NCBI GenBank assembly: GCA_900555335.1
Contig: USKU01000025.1
Span: forward strand, 1 to 14,128
From: an uncultured Atopobium sp.
Lineage (GTDB): Bacteria; Actinomycetota; Coriobacteriia; Coriobacteriales; Atopobiaceae
Direction of reading: 5' to 3'
DNA: 14,128 nt
Positions within the stretch are counted from its first letter, which is position 1, and each line of letters begins with the position of its first letter. Shown piece after piece: positions 1-7,203 of this stretch. Below the pieces are notes generated by a model. That model saw only the letters and a list, made by a program, of their open reading frames with translations, was not told the DNA's origin and searched no databases. Position numbers and translations under genes: made by a program.

Positions 1-436
1 CGGTAGCATGCACACGGCGGGTAGCGCCGATGCCACGACGAAGCATTTCTTTGGTAGTAGTTTTACCAACTGATCCGGTTACACCTACAACCAGCCAATT
101 TGGATGGGCTTCTCGCCAAGCAGCGGCAAGAGCCAGCAGAAACGCCTCACAGTCATCGTCAGCGGCTTCAAGAACGCTGACTCCTGTGGCGGCCAGGTTG
201 TCGAGCAGATTGTCTGCTACAGGCTCAGATGCCACAACAACAGCAGCGCCCGCCTGGGCAGCAGATAAGAGATAGGAGTTTCCATTGACCTTCTCGCCAG
301 CGAAGGCCACAAAGAGCGAGCCTTCCTGGACCTCGCGAGAGTCGATGACGGCCGCGCCCGCAACCTCGCGGGTTCCGCGGTGGAGCAGTCGTGCATTTGT
401 AGCTGCGACTATCTGTTCAACCGAAAGCTTAACCAT
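1..436 (-). CDS. murF: MurF, UDP-MurNAc-tripeptide--D-Ala-D-Ala ligase (N-terminal part)
   Basis: MurF adds the D-Ala-D-Ala dipeptide to UDP-MurNAc-tripeptide in the cytoplasm, the last soluble step of the peptidoglycan precursor. Only the first 145 codons are in the window and the frame is open to the edge. Residues 31-45 (IDSREVQEGSLFVAF) match the Mur ligase N-terminal domain. The ATP-binding loop GVTGSVGKTTTKE covers residues 118-130. The TTTKE ending, followed by RVHAT near residue 144, is typical of MurF and not MurE, which usually reads GKTTT followed by other residues. The start is the ATG at 436. Its AGGAG ribosome binding site overlaps the ftsI stop codon 9 bases upstream, so the two genes are probably translationally coupled. 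It is the fifth gene of the dcw cluster. The usual murE is absent between ftsI and this gene. Confidence 0.93.
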   Translation of the reverse strand, partial: MVKLSVEQIVAATNARLLHRGTREVAGAAVIDSREVQEGSLFVAFAGEKVNGNSYLLSAAQAGAAVVVASEPVADNLLDNLAATGVSVLEAADDDCEAFLLALAAAWREAHPNWLVVGVTGSVGKTTTKEMLRRGIGATRRVHAT

Positions 437-444
437 GAGCTCTC

Positions 445-2244
445 CTAGTTATTGATTGGTTGAATATTAAGGCGTGTAGCTGCGTCTTTTGCAAATTGCG
501 AGAAGACCACAGCGGCAGATTGCGATGCAAACTGGTGGGTATCGTTGAAGCCAACGTAGACCATCAGGTCAGACTCTGATGGGTTTACGATACCGCAGAA
601 AGAGGCAACAAAACCGGAATTCTCGCCGTACGAGCCGGTTTCTTCCACAACCTGCTGGCCAGTACCTGTTTTACCAGCAACGGTATAGCCATAGATACCC
701 GCGCGAACACCCGTACCCTCTTTGACAACAGTGGTCATCATGTCAAGCTCAGCTGAAGCTGTGGAAGCAGAAATAACGTCTTTAGTAGGCCAGATAACCT
801 CTTGTCCGCCCTTAGAAACCATAAAGTGTGGGGTTACCATGGTTCCTTTATTGGCAACAGCGGTATATGCGCGAATGACCTGGATAAATGGGATTGCAAG
901 ACCCTGACCAAACGCCATGTTTCCGCCTGTTGGGCCTTCATATTCGTCCAGAGAGCGGACAATTCCTGTGGCCTCACCAGGGAAGTCAATGCCTGTGGTG
1001 TGACCTATACCAAACTTATCAATTCCTGCTGCAAAGCGCTCATCACCTATGAGCTGCGTCTCAAGGTAGGCCATACCAACGTTTGAGGAACGTCTGAGCA
1101 TCTCTCTTACGCTCATGTCCATGGCGCTGGTACGCCAGTCATCGTCGGTAACCTTGTTATCTCCAACCTTGAGCTCAGTTGGAATGTTGAAGGTTGAATC
1201 TGGACCAAAGAGGTTGTTGTCTATACCAATTGAGGTGGTAATTACCTTAAATACCGAGCCAGGCTCATAGATACTTGAGACGAGCTTGAGGTTGAGGGAT
1301 TCGTAGTCAACGCCATTATCGCTCTTAAAATCTGGCAGAGGGTACGAAGCAGCGGCATAGATTTCTCCGGTACGAGGATTCATAGCCATGATTGAGCCAC
1401 CCTGCTGAGTTTCATAGTCTTTGACTGCGGCAGTAAGCTGCTCTTCTGCCTTCTTCTGCAGCTCAATATCAATGGAAAGAACAATGTCCTGTCCATTTTG
1501 TGCCTCAGTGATGTTTGAGGTACCGCCAGCAATTGGCGTACCACCAGCGCCGGTCTCAACAATCATGTGGCCATTAGTACCTGCAAGGATATCGTTGTAG
1601 TAATACTCAAGGCCAGAAGCGCCCTCGTTGTCTGCGTTTACAAAGCCCAGAATCTGAACGCCAACGTTGCCATAGGGATAGACACGCTTGGTGTTATTAA
1701 CAAAATAGACGCCCTTGAGGTTTTTCTCGTCAAGTGCTTTTTCAATCTTAGAAGCGGTATCAGTGTCAACACGACGACGCACGTAGACAAAGGTGGTGTC
1801 TTGCTGCAGGTCTCCAAGGTAGTCTGAAGGGCTTCCGCCTAAGAGCGAGGCAAAAACCTGAGCTACGGAGCTTGCGTCTTTAATCTCTGAAGGATTGGCA
1901 TAGATGTCTTTGCAGTCAACGCTCATGGCTAAGACATTGCCGTTGCGGTCGTAAATGGTGCCACGGCGAGCGTGCAAGACAATGTCGTTGGTGCGGTTAT
2001 TCTCGGCGCCCTTTGCAAGATCTGCTGCCGTAAAGATTTGCAGCCAAGCAAGCCTAAGAACAACAATTGCCACCATAATGGCCATAGCAGCTGCTACGCG
2101 ACGGAGTCTACCTTCAGGGCCAACACCATCCGAGCCACCGCTGCTACCACGATGACCACGAAAATGCACACGAGAGGCCTCGTCGTACGAGGCCTCAGGA
2201 GTTTTTCTGCGCGATGCGCGAGTATGTCGATTCTGCGTACTCAC
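445..2244 (-). CDS. ftsI: FtsI/PBP3-type septal peptidoglycan transpeptidase
   Basis: This class B penicillin-binding protein cross-links peptidoglycan at the division septum as a partner of FtsW and the FtsL/DivIB complex. It has 599 residues. A basic cytoplasmic tail is followed by one membrane segment (about 50-71, AAAMAIMVAIVVLRLAWLQIF). The PBP dimerisation domain begins with RRGTIYDRNG at 93-102. The transpeptidase domain has all three motifs: S330-V-F-K333 with the nucleophile Ser330, S386-S-N388, and K525-T-G. No PASTA repeats follow, as the protein ends about 70 residues after KTG. The start used is a GTG at 2244, 16 bases after the ftsL stop. The ribosome binding site there is weak, so a slightly later start cannot be excluded. 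Position after mraZ-rsmH-ftsL and before murF fixes it as the dcw-cluster PBP. Confidence 0.95.
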   Translation of the reverse strand: MSTQNRHTRASRRKTPEASYDEASRVHFRGHRGSSGGSDGVGPEGRLRRVAAAMAIMVAIVVLRLAWLQIFTAADLAKGAENNRTNDIVLHARRGTIYDRNGNVLAMSVDCKDIYANPSEIKDASSVAQVFASLLGGSPSDYLGDLQQDTTFVYVRRRVDTDTASKIEKALDEKNLKGVYFVNNTKRVYPYGNVGVQILGFVNADNEGASGLEYYYNDILAGTNGHMIVETGAGGTPIAGGTSNITEAQNGQDIVLSIDIELQKKAEEQLTAAVKDYETQQGGSIMAMNPRTGEIYAAASYPLPDFKSDNGVDYESLNLKLVSSIYEPGSVFKVITTSIGIDNNLFGPDSTFNIPTELKVGDNKVTDDDWRTSAMDMSVREMLRRSSNVGMAYLETQLIGDERFAAGIDKFGIGHTTGIDFPGEATGIVRSLDEYEGPTGGNMAFGQGLAIPFIQVIRAYTAVANKGTMVTPHFMVSKGGQEVIWPTKDVISASTASAELDMMTTVVKEGTGVRAGIYGYTVAGKTGTGQQVVEETGSYGENSGFVASFCGIVNPSESDLMVYVGFNDTHQFASQSAAVVFSQFAKDAATRLNIQPINN

Positions 2245-2260
2245 AACGTATATTTTACGC

Positions 2261-2680
2261 CTAAGCGTTGTTGTTTACATCTACAACAGGGCGATTTGTC
2301 TCAAGAGTCATGCCGTAATTCTGAGTAGCAATGCGCTCAATGCGTGTAGTGCTTGCAAGCAGAGAGCGAGAAACGCGCAGAGAATCGTTAGTTGCAGTTG
2401 TTGCGCGCATTTCATTTCTGATGACGTTATTAGCCTGAAGAGTTGAAACCGTAGCGGTAGAGATACCAATACGGACAACACCAAGTGTCAGGAAGAGTGC
2501 TGCAGCAACAGCAATAAGCTTGACACGCTGGATGAACTGGCTGCTTACGCCACGGCGAGCATCAGCATCAAGGCCGCCACCAGGGACAACCTCAAAAGAT
2601 GTGCGAGTGCTCTGTTCAGGAGCGTACTCATGCTCAAACTGAGTTGTGCGTGCTACAGCTTCTGATCCGTAACGTGCCAT
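2261..2680 (-). CDS. ftsL: FtsL-like division protein (bitopic coiled-coil)
   Basis: This is a small bitopic membrane protein of 139 residues. A cytoplasmic N-terminal region of about 52 residues precedes one membrane segment (about 54-75, KLIAVAAALFLTLGVV). A periplasmic/extracellular helix of roughly residues 77-115 follows, ending in RIERIATQNYGMTLE. This resembles the FtsL/septum-formation-initiator pattern of an arginine-isoleucine-glutamate helix ending in a GM motif. FtsL-type proteins form a complex with FtsB/DivIC and DivIB and activate FtsW-FtsI. The sequence family is poorly conserved, so the name rests on topology, the terminal motif and the position between rsmH and ftsI. The ATG at 2680 has an AAGGGA ribosome binding site about 10 bases upstream. 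It follows rsmH after 58 bases that contain no obvious terminator. Confidence 0.85.
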   Translation of the reverse strand: MARYGSEAVARTTQFEHEYAPEQSTRTSFEVVPGGGLDADARRGVSSQFIQRVKLIAVAAALFLTLGVVRIGISTATVSTLQANNVIRNEMRATTATNDSLRVSRSLLASTTRIERIATQNYGMTLETNRPVVDVNNNA

Positions 2681-2738
2681 TAAACTTCAATCCCTTCAAA
2701 AACTTCTTAACAACAAGCAACAAGTGCTATGGGGTACT

Positions 2739-3722
2739 TCATTTCTCTGGGTCGCGTTTAACCGCTACCCTCATCAGGGCGCTTCTCGCCCTTGGGTTGC
2801 GCTCTATCTCTTCTGGAGTGGCCACAAGAGGTTTGCGCGTAATCACGTCAACTATCGGCACTTGACCGCACATACAAACCGGAAGGTCTGGCGGGCAGAT
2901 ACAACCTTGACTGAGCTCGGAGAACACGTGCTTGACAATGCGATCTTCAAGCGAGTGGTACGAGATAACGCAAATCCTGCCTCCTGGATTAGCCCAGGCA
3001 ATTGCACAGCGTAGTCCGCGCTCCAAAACCTCAAGCTCGTGGTTTACTTCAATACGAAGTGCTTGGAACGTCTTTCTGGCAGGATGTCCGCCGTGACGAC
3101 GCGCTGCTGCGGGAATTGCCGCCTTGATTACCTCAACAAGCTCAAGCGTCGTTTGGATGGGACGCTTTTCTCGCGTTTGTACAATGCGTCGTGCAATGCG
3201 TGAGGCAAATTTCTCGTCTCCGTAAATTCGAAGGATTCGGGCGAGGTCGGCTTCGTTGTAGGTGTTGATGACCTCTTGTGCAGTTGGAGTTTGTTTGCCC
3301 GGGTCCATTCGCATATCCAACGGGGCGTCTTCGTGGTACGAAAAGCCTCGCTCTGGGATATCAAGCTGAGGAGAAGAAACACCAATGTCAAAGAGGAAAC
3401 AGTCAACTCCGGGGACTTCTGCAGAGACGAGAAGTTCATCGAGGTCGCCAAAGTTTCCCTTAAGCGGTAAAAACTCCGCGTTTGGTACTTCTTGCTTCAG
3501 GCGAGCAGCTGCTGCTTGATGAGCCATTGCGTCCTGGTCAATTCCAATGGAAAGACCGTCTGGAGCAATCAGCTTTGCCATCTCTACGGTGTGGCCCGCT
3601 CCTCCCAAGGTGCAGTCGCAAACAACTTCACCTGGCTTGGGGTCCAGCTCGCGCAGCACTTCTGCAAGCATTACTGGTTGGTGCCGATATTCGACTTTCA
3701 AGTTACCGTCTTCTACCTTCAC
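2739..3722 (-). CDS. rsmH: RsmH, 16S rRNA (cytosine1402-N4)-methyltransferase
   Basis: RsmH (formerly MraW) uses S-adenosylmethionine to methylate N4 of C1402 in 16S rRNA, at the ribosomal P site. The protein has 327 residues, close to the family norm. The SAM-binding loop LGGAGHT is at residues 39-45, followed by the acidic residue region IGIDQD (59-64). Other hallmarks are FDIGVSS (111-117), HPARKTFQALRIEVN (213-227) and SYHSLEDRIVK (254-264). A CIC...CMC cysteine set at 274-285, also seen in many Gram-positive RsmH proteins, may be structural. The start is the GTG at 3722, 15 bases after the mraZ stop and preceded by GAGG-like bases. An ATG at codon 18 would cut into the conserved HQPVML region, so the GTG is preferred. 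Confidence 0.95.
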   Translation of the reverse strand: MKVEDGNLKVEYRHQPVMLAEVLRELDPKPGEVVCDCTLGGAGHTVEMAKLIAPDGLSIGIDQDAMAHQAAAARLKQEVPNAEFLPLKGNFGDLDELLVSAEVPGVDCFLFDIGVSSPQLDIPERGFSYHEDAPLDMRMDPGKQTPTAQEVINTYNEADLARILRIYGDEKFASRIARRIVQTREKRPIQTTLELVEVIKAAIPAAARRHGGHPARKTFQALRIEVNHELEVLERGLRCAIAWANPGGRICVISYHSLEDRIVKHVFSELSQGCICPPDLPVCMCGQVPIVDVITRKPLVATPEEIERNPRARSALMRVAVKRDPEK

Positions 3723-3737
3723 GATCTTCTCGCCTCA

Positions 3738-4172
3738 CTAGGCGCCAAAGATGAGGTCCTCGAGCGTTGCAACGCGGTCATCTGCCGAGAAGAGGCTGTT
3801 CCACTTGTTGGTGTTCCAAATCTCAAAGTGGTCGCCGTTACCGACAATGGTGACGTCGCGGTCAAGCTGGAGCTTCTCCCTAGCCTGTGGATCGGACTCG
3901 TCAATCTTTCCCAGAGCAACGCGGCCGGCCGAGTCAATGTCGACGGTTGTTGCTGCTGCGTTCAGCATGCGAAGTGCTGTGACGTCGTCGCGGTTCCTTG
4001 GGTTGAGGTTCAGACTTGCAATCCAAGCCTCATACGCCTCAGGTGAGTAGCCGTAAAGCGCGTCCTGTCGACGGAGCAAGATGACAACATCGCCAAGCTG
4101 CTTGCGCTGAGCTGCAGGAAGAGTCACGCGAATCTTGGAGTCCAGCGAACGCTGATACTGACCAGTAAGCAT
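3738..4172 (-). CDS. mraZ: MraZ, transcriptional regulator of the dcw cluster
   Basis: MraZ is a DNA-binding protein with two SpoVT/AbrB-type half domains that forms a ring and regulates its own division operon. The protein has 144 residues, the standard length. The first half motif is LDSKIRVTLPA (10-20), where the usual DxKGR reads DSKIR. The second is DIDSAGRVALGK (78-89), with a normal AGR core. I start the gene at the ATG at 4172, not at the first in-frame Met at 4313. The protein then begins MLTGQYQRSLD, which aligns with the family, and an excellent GGGGGAG ribosome binding site lies 4-10 bases upstream. The gene opens the dcw transcript. Four 10-bp-spaced repeats upstream (4290-4324) look like its own operator. 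Confidence 0.94.
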   Translation of the reverse strand: MLTGQYQRSLDSKIRVTLPAAQRKQLGDVVILLRRQDALYGYSPEAYEAWIASLNLNPRNRDDVTALRMLNAAATTVDIDSAGRVALGKIDESDPQAREKLQLDRDVTIVGNGDHFEIWNTNKWNSLFSADDRVATLEDLIFGA

Positions 4173-4271
4173 GTCTCCCCCTTTCACGTTGGCGCCCCTT
4201 GCCGCGCGGGCTGTGTTTGTGTTGTGTGTGCGCGGCAACGCTTGGGCATAGTCCGTCGATTGAACGTGAAA

Positions 4272-4280
4272 TAAATATAA
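4272..4280 (-). promoter_or_regulatory. Possible mraZ -10 region
   Basis: The minus strand reads TTATATTTA here, giving TTATAT, TATATT or TATTTA as possible -10 hexamers. It lies directly after the MraZ-type boxes and about 100 bases before the mraZ ATG. No good -35 hexamer is visible at 16-18 bases. The corresponding position falls inside the GTGT-rich boxes, so the operator would cover the -35 site. This is a tentative assignment. Confidence 0.35.
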
Positions 4281-4289
4281 CTCATTCCG

Positions 4290-4324
4290 ACACTTACACA
4301 CACTAGAAAACACTTTCCAACACC
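4290..4324 (-). promoter_or_regulatory. MraZ-binding boxes (four repeats, 10-bp period)
   Basis: On the minus strand the pentamers GGTGT (4324-4320), AGTGT (4314-4310), AGTGT (4304-4300) and AGTGT (4294-4290) are separated by exactly five bases each. A degenerate fifth, TGAGT, follows at 4284-4280. MraZ operators are known as three or four short G-rich repeats with 10-bp spacing in front of mraZ. Examples are TGGGN-N5 in E. coli and AAAGTG(T/G) in Mollicutes. The second and fourth repeats here read AAAGTGT and TAAGTGT, close to the latter. The site probably lets MraZ control its own operon. Confidence 0.85.
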
Positions 4325-4401
4325 AAGTATTTTTCTTATGGTCTAGCTGGGGTTTAACGTAGATATGAGATATGACATTTTGACCACAATATGTAGTGTT
4401 T

Positions 4402-4433
4402 AAAAAAATCCGAACTACAAAAGAACGGATTTT
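4402..4433 (-). terminator. Intrinsic terminator after xerD
   Basis: The minus strand carries an 8-bp perfect stem, AAAATCCG (4433-4426) and CGGATTTT (4412-4405), with a 13-base loop. An unbroken T run continues to 4402. It ends transcription arriving from pyrG-xerD and separates it from the dcw promoter. The opposite strand also has a short T run after the stem, so it may work weakly in both directions. Confidence 0.85.
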
Positions 4434-4531
4434 CTTAGTCTTGGACCCGATTTATTAAATTTTTTATGAAGTGAAAATTTTTGAGGAAATTGTGGTGAAC
4501 TCGTGGCGAAAATCACACGTTACTCAAACAA

Positions 4532-4597
4532 AGCCCCCACCTTACTTTTACGCAGTCACCACTTTGCCCCACACCTGTCCCGCGCTTGTCCCACGCT
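4532..4597 (-). repeat. GC-rich array of 11-bp direct repeats
   Basis: On the minus strand consecutive 11-mers read AGCGTGGGACA (4597-4587), AGCGCGGGACA (4586-4576), GGTGTGGGGCA (4575-4565) and the weaker AAGTGGTGACT (4564-4554). One unrelated unit follows, and then AGGTGGGGGCT (4542-4532) falls back in phase. The array begins 15 bases after the xerD stop codon. Its function is unknown. It resembles a tandem protein-binding array on one helix face, but the 11-bp period differs from the 10-bp MraZ boxes. Confidence 0.6.
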
Positions 4598-4610
4598 TAC
4601 GTCAAGCGCG
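4581..4610. repeat. Inverted repeat just after xerD
   Basis: CGCGCTTG at 4581-4588 and its exact complement CAAGCGCG at 4603-4610 form an 8-bp stem with a 14-base loop. One arm overlaps the 11-bp repeat array. No T run follows on the minus strand, so it is not an intrinsic terminator by itself. It could protect the 3' end of the xerD message or be an operator. Confidence 0.5.
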
Positions 4611-4611
4611 A

Positions 4612-5520
4612 TTATTTGTCCGCGTGAACGTGAGCTCTTGGATGAGCCTCAAGATACACATCTCTAATGTGAGACCTATCTACATGCGTATAAAGCTGCG
4701 TAGTTGAAATATCTACGTGTCCTAAAAGCTCCTGCACTGAACGAAGATCAGCGCCACCCTCTAGAAGGTGTGTGGCAAAACTGTGGCGCAGTGTATGAGG
4801 ATGCAAACCTTCAATCCCCACTACCCTGCCGTAATTTGCCACTAGTTTATGTACTGACTGGCGAGAAATACGTCCACCTCTGGCGTTTACAAACACCTCG
4901 GATACCTGGCCGTGCTTAAGCAAAAGCGAACGAGCCTCATAAAGGTATGTTTTAAGTGCACGATGCGCAGAGCCCAACACAGGGACTACGCGCTCTTTGG
5001 AACCCTTACCAAAAACACGCAAGAGTTCATCTTCTAGAAGGACACCTCGAACCTCAAGATCGCAAAGCTCAGACACACGAAGCCCACACCCATACAGCAG
5101 CTCAAGTATGGCTCTATCTCGAATGCCTAGGGGCGAATGAGGAAATGGTTGATCAAGCAGCTCTTCTGCCTTCTCTTGAGAAATAACATCAGGAAGCCTT
5201 TGAATTCTTGCTGCGGTAGGTAAATCTTCAGCTGGAGATGACTCACAAATTTGCTCAACAGCCATAAACTTGTGGAAGTTTCTAAGTGCCGCAGTGTGGC
5301 GCTCAACCGAAGCTGGAGCCATACCTAAATCTCTCAGAGAGCCTATGTACTCTTCAACATCGGAGCGAGTCACCTGGTTGGGCAAAGTAATCTTTTTGCC
5401 ATTCAGCCAAAGCAAATAACCCTCTAAATCTCTGGTATAGGCATCAAGCGTATTTACAGAAAGACCTCGCTCAACAGCAACGTACGCTAAAAATTCTGTA
5501 CGCGCCTGAGCGAGGTCCAT
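4612..5520 (-). CDS. xerD: XerD-type site-specific tyrosine recombinase
   Basis: XerD works with XerC at the dif site to resolve chromosome dimers at division. The protein has 302 residues, normal for the family. An N-terminal SAM-like DNA-binding domain (about 1-90, with AYTRDLEGYLLWL) precedes the catalytic domain. All catalytic residues are present: Arg148 (GCGLRVSE), Lys172 (GKGSKER), His242 and Arg245 (HTLRH), His268 (LGHVDIST) and the nucleophile Tyr277 (TTQLYTHV). Positions are close to those of E. coli XerD, which favours XerD over an integrase. XerC or XerA cannot be fully excluded from one gene. The ATG at 5520 has an AGGGAAG ribosome binding site and lies 27 bases after pyrG, so the two are probably cotranscribed. 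No phage genes or attachment sites surround it. Confidence 0.92.
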   Translation of the reverse strand: MDLAQARTEFLAYVAVERGLSVNTLDAYTRDLEGYLLWLNGKKITLPNQVTRSDVEEYIGSLRDLGMAPASVERHTAALRNFHKFMAVEQICESSPAEDLPTAARIQRLPDVISQEKAEELLDQPFPHSPLGIRDRAILELLYGCGLRVSELCDLEVRGVLLEDELLRVFGKGSKERVVPVLGSAHRALKTYLYEARSLLLKHGQVSEVFVNARGGRISRQSVHKLVANYGRVVGIEGLHPHTLRHSFATHLLEGGADLRSVQELLGHVDISTTQLYTHVDRSHIRDVYLEAHPRAHVHADK

Positions 5521-5547
5521 AAGTATTCTTCCCTATTAAAAATCTGC

Positions 5548-7197
5548 TTAGAGAGCCTGGTTTACATCATGACGGTCAACACCCTCATGATGAGCGATTG
5601 CTGCACGTGCAAACTCACGGAACAGAGGTGCAGGATGAGTTGGACGGCTCTTGAACTCTGGGTGTGCCTGACTTGCAACAAACCAAGGGTGAACAGACTC
5701 TGGAAGTTCGATCATCTCTACAAGGCGATCGTCTGGAGAAACACCAGAAACTACCAGACCAGCCTCAACAAGCTGATTACGGAATACGTTGCTTACCTCA
5801 TAGCGGTGACGATGACGCTCGTAAACCAGGTTGTTGCCATATGCCTCGTGTGCAAGAGTTCCCTCAACAACCTTGCAAGGATAAGAACCAAGGCGCATGG
5901 TGCCGCCCTTGTCAGTAATATCCTCCTGATCAGGCATAAGATCGATGACAGGATATGGAGTATCTGGACCGAACTCTGCTGAATTTGCACCCTCCATGCC
6001 GCAGACGTCACGAGCAAACTCAGTAACAGCCATCTGCATACCAAGGCAAACACCAAGGTAAGGAATCTTGAGCTCACGGGCACGACGAATAGCAACCATC
6101 TTGCCCTCTACGCCGCGAAGACCAAAGCCGCCAGGAACCAAAATGCCGTCCGCACCAGCAAGCTCCTGCTCTACGTCTTCTTCTGTCAGCTCTTCACCAT
6201 TTACCAGGCGGATATCAACGTGCCTGCCATAGAAAATACCAGAGTGGTGAAGTGCCTCAATAACAGAAAGGTAGGCATCAGGCAGCTGCGTATACTTGCC
6301 GACAACATAAATTCTTGTTGTGTCTTCAAGCGCATTTGCCTTATGCATAGCGGTAGTAAATGCTTCCCAACTGCCAAGATCACTTGGACGGACTTCAAGA
6401 CCAAGGCGCTCAAGCACCTTCTTGTCAAATCCCTGTGCTGCCAGATGTGCTGGAACATCGTAAATTGAAGGCAAATCGTTGTTTTCAAAAACACAATCTG
6501 CATCAACGTCGCAGAAATTAGCGATTTTCTCGCGAATAGATTCATCCACAGAATGACTAGAACGGCACACGATAAAGTCTGGCTGAATACCAAGGGAGCG
6601 AAGCTCTTTTACGGAGTGCTGCGTAGGCTTAGTCTTGACCTCATGAGCAGCAGCAATATAAGGAACAAGGCTCACGTGAATAATAGCAACGTTGCTTGCG
6701 CCACGCTCTTTTCTAAACTGGCGAATTGCCTCAACAAAAGGCTGAGACTCAATATCACCAATAGTGCCACCAAGCTCTGTGATGACTACATCAGCATTAG
6801 TAACCTCTTCAATGCGAGCAAAACGAGCCTTAATTGCATCAGTTACATGAGGAATTACCTGAACTGTTCCGCCAAGGAAATCTCCAGCGCGCTCTCGCTG
6901 AATCAAAGACTGATAAATGAGGCCAGTGGTGAAGTTAGACTCCCTGGTAAGATTCTCGTCAATAAAGCGCTCATAATGACCAAGGTCAAGGTCAGTCTCT
7001 TTACCGTCCTCAGTGACAAAAACCTCACCATGCTGGAAAGGACTCATAGTGCCTGGGTCAACATTGAGATATGGGTCAGCTTTTTGCATCATGACCTTAT
7101 AGCCACGAGCCTTAAGAAGTCGGCCGAGAGATGCAGCAGTGATTCCTTTTCCAAGAGAGGAAACAACGCCACCTGTTACAAATATGTGCTTGGTCAT
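5548..7197 (-). CDS. pyrG: CTP synthase
   Basis: CTP synthase aminates UTP to CTP using glutamine and ATP, the last step of pyrimidine nucleotide synthesis. The protein has 549 residues, full length. The N-terminal synthetase domain begins KHIFVTGGVVSSLGKGI (3-19) and includes DPYLNVDPGTMSPFQHGEVF (41-60). ELGGTIGDIES (141-151) is also typical. The class I glutaminase domain has the nucleophile Cys384 in GVCLGMQ and the triad partners His512 and Glu514 in QAHPEF. The ATG at 7197 has a GGGAG ribosome binding site six bases upstream. That site is part of a predicted leader hairpin (7206-7241). The 134 bases before the gene separate it from recN and may hold its own promoter. The hallmark CTP-sensing reiterative-transcription leader of other Gram-positives is not evident. 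Confidence 0.97.
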   Translation of the reverse strand: MTKHIFVTGGVVSSLGKGITAASLGRLLKARGYKVMMQKADPYLNVDPGTMSPFQHGEVFVTEDGKETDLDLGHYERFIDENLTRESNFTTGLIYQSLIQRERAGDFLGGTVQVIPHVTDAIKARFARIEEVTNADVVITELGGTIGDIESQPFVEAIRQFRKERGASNVAIIHVSLVPYIAAAHEVKTKPTQHSVKELRSLGIQPDFIVCRSSHSVDESIREKIANFCDVDADCVFENNDLPSIYDVPAHLAAQGFDKKVLERLGLEVRPSDLGSWEAFTTAMHKANALEDTTRIYVVGKYTQLPDAYLSVIEALHHSGIFYGRHVDIRLVNGEELTEEDVEQELAGADGILVPGGFGLRGVEGKMVAIRRARELKIPYLGVCLGMQMAVTEFARDVCGMEGANSAEFGPDTPYPVIDLMPDQEDITDKGGTMRLGSYPCKVVEGTLAHEAYGNNLVYERHRHRYEVSNVFRNQLVEAGLVVSGVSPDDRLVEMIELPESVHPWFVASQAHPEFKSRPTHPAPLFREFARAAIAHHEGVDRHDVNQAL

Positions 7198-7203
7198 GGA
7201 TTA

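Larger units (their letters stand above)
4173..4611. other. Gene-free region between xerD and mraZ
   Basis: These 439 bases hold no convincing gene. Reading in the minus direction from xerD, the region contains an inverted repeat and a GC-rich array of 11-bp repeats (about 4532-4610), then an AT-rich stretch. An intrinsic terminator (4402-4433) comes next, then a tandem CATATCT heptamer near 4359-4372. The four MraZ-type boxes (4290-4324), an AT-rich -10-like site and a leader of about 100 bases to mraZ complete it. An open frame on the plus strand (4471-4707) begins with GTG and runs antisense into xerD. It has no family resemblance and I regard it as chance. Confidence 0.8.

Noticed and set aside
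3492..4046. Plus-strand open frame (184 codons) across rsmH and mraZ
   Set aside because: It spans the ends of two conserved minus-strand genes and has no recognisable domain, so it is a shadow frame.
4173..4313. Longer mraZ starting 47 codons upstream
   Set aside because: The extra residues are not MraZ-like, the extension would begin inside the operator repeats, and the ATG at 4172 has a near-ideal ribosome binding site and family N-terminus.
4581..4610. Intrinsic terminator directly after xerD
   Set aside because: The 8-bp inverted repeat is real but no T run follows on the minus strand. The functional terminator is better placed at 4402-4433.
4612..5520. Phage integrase or integron-type recombinase marking a mobile element
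   Set aside because: Length and positions of the catalytic residues match XerD, and the neighbours are all core genes with no attachment-site duplication or phage genes.
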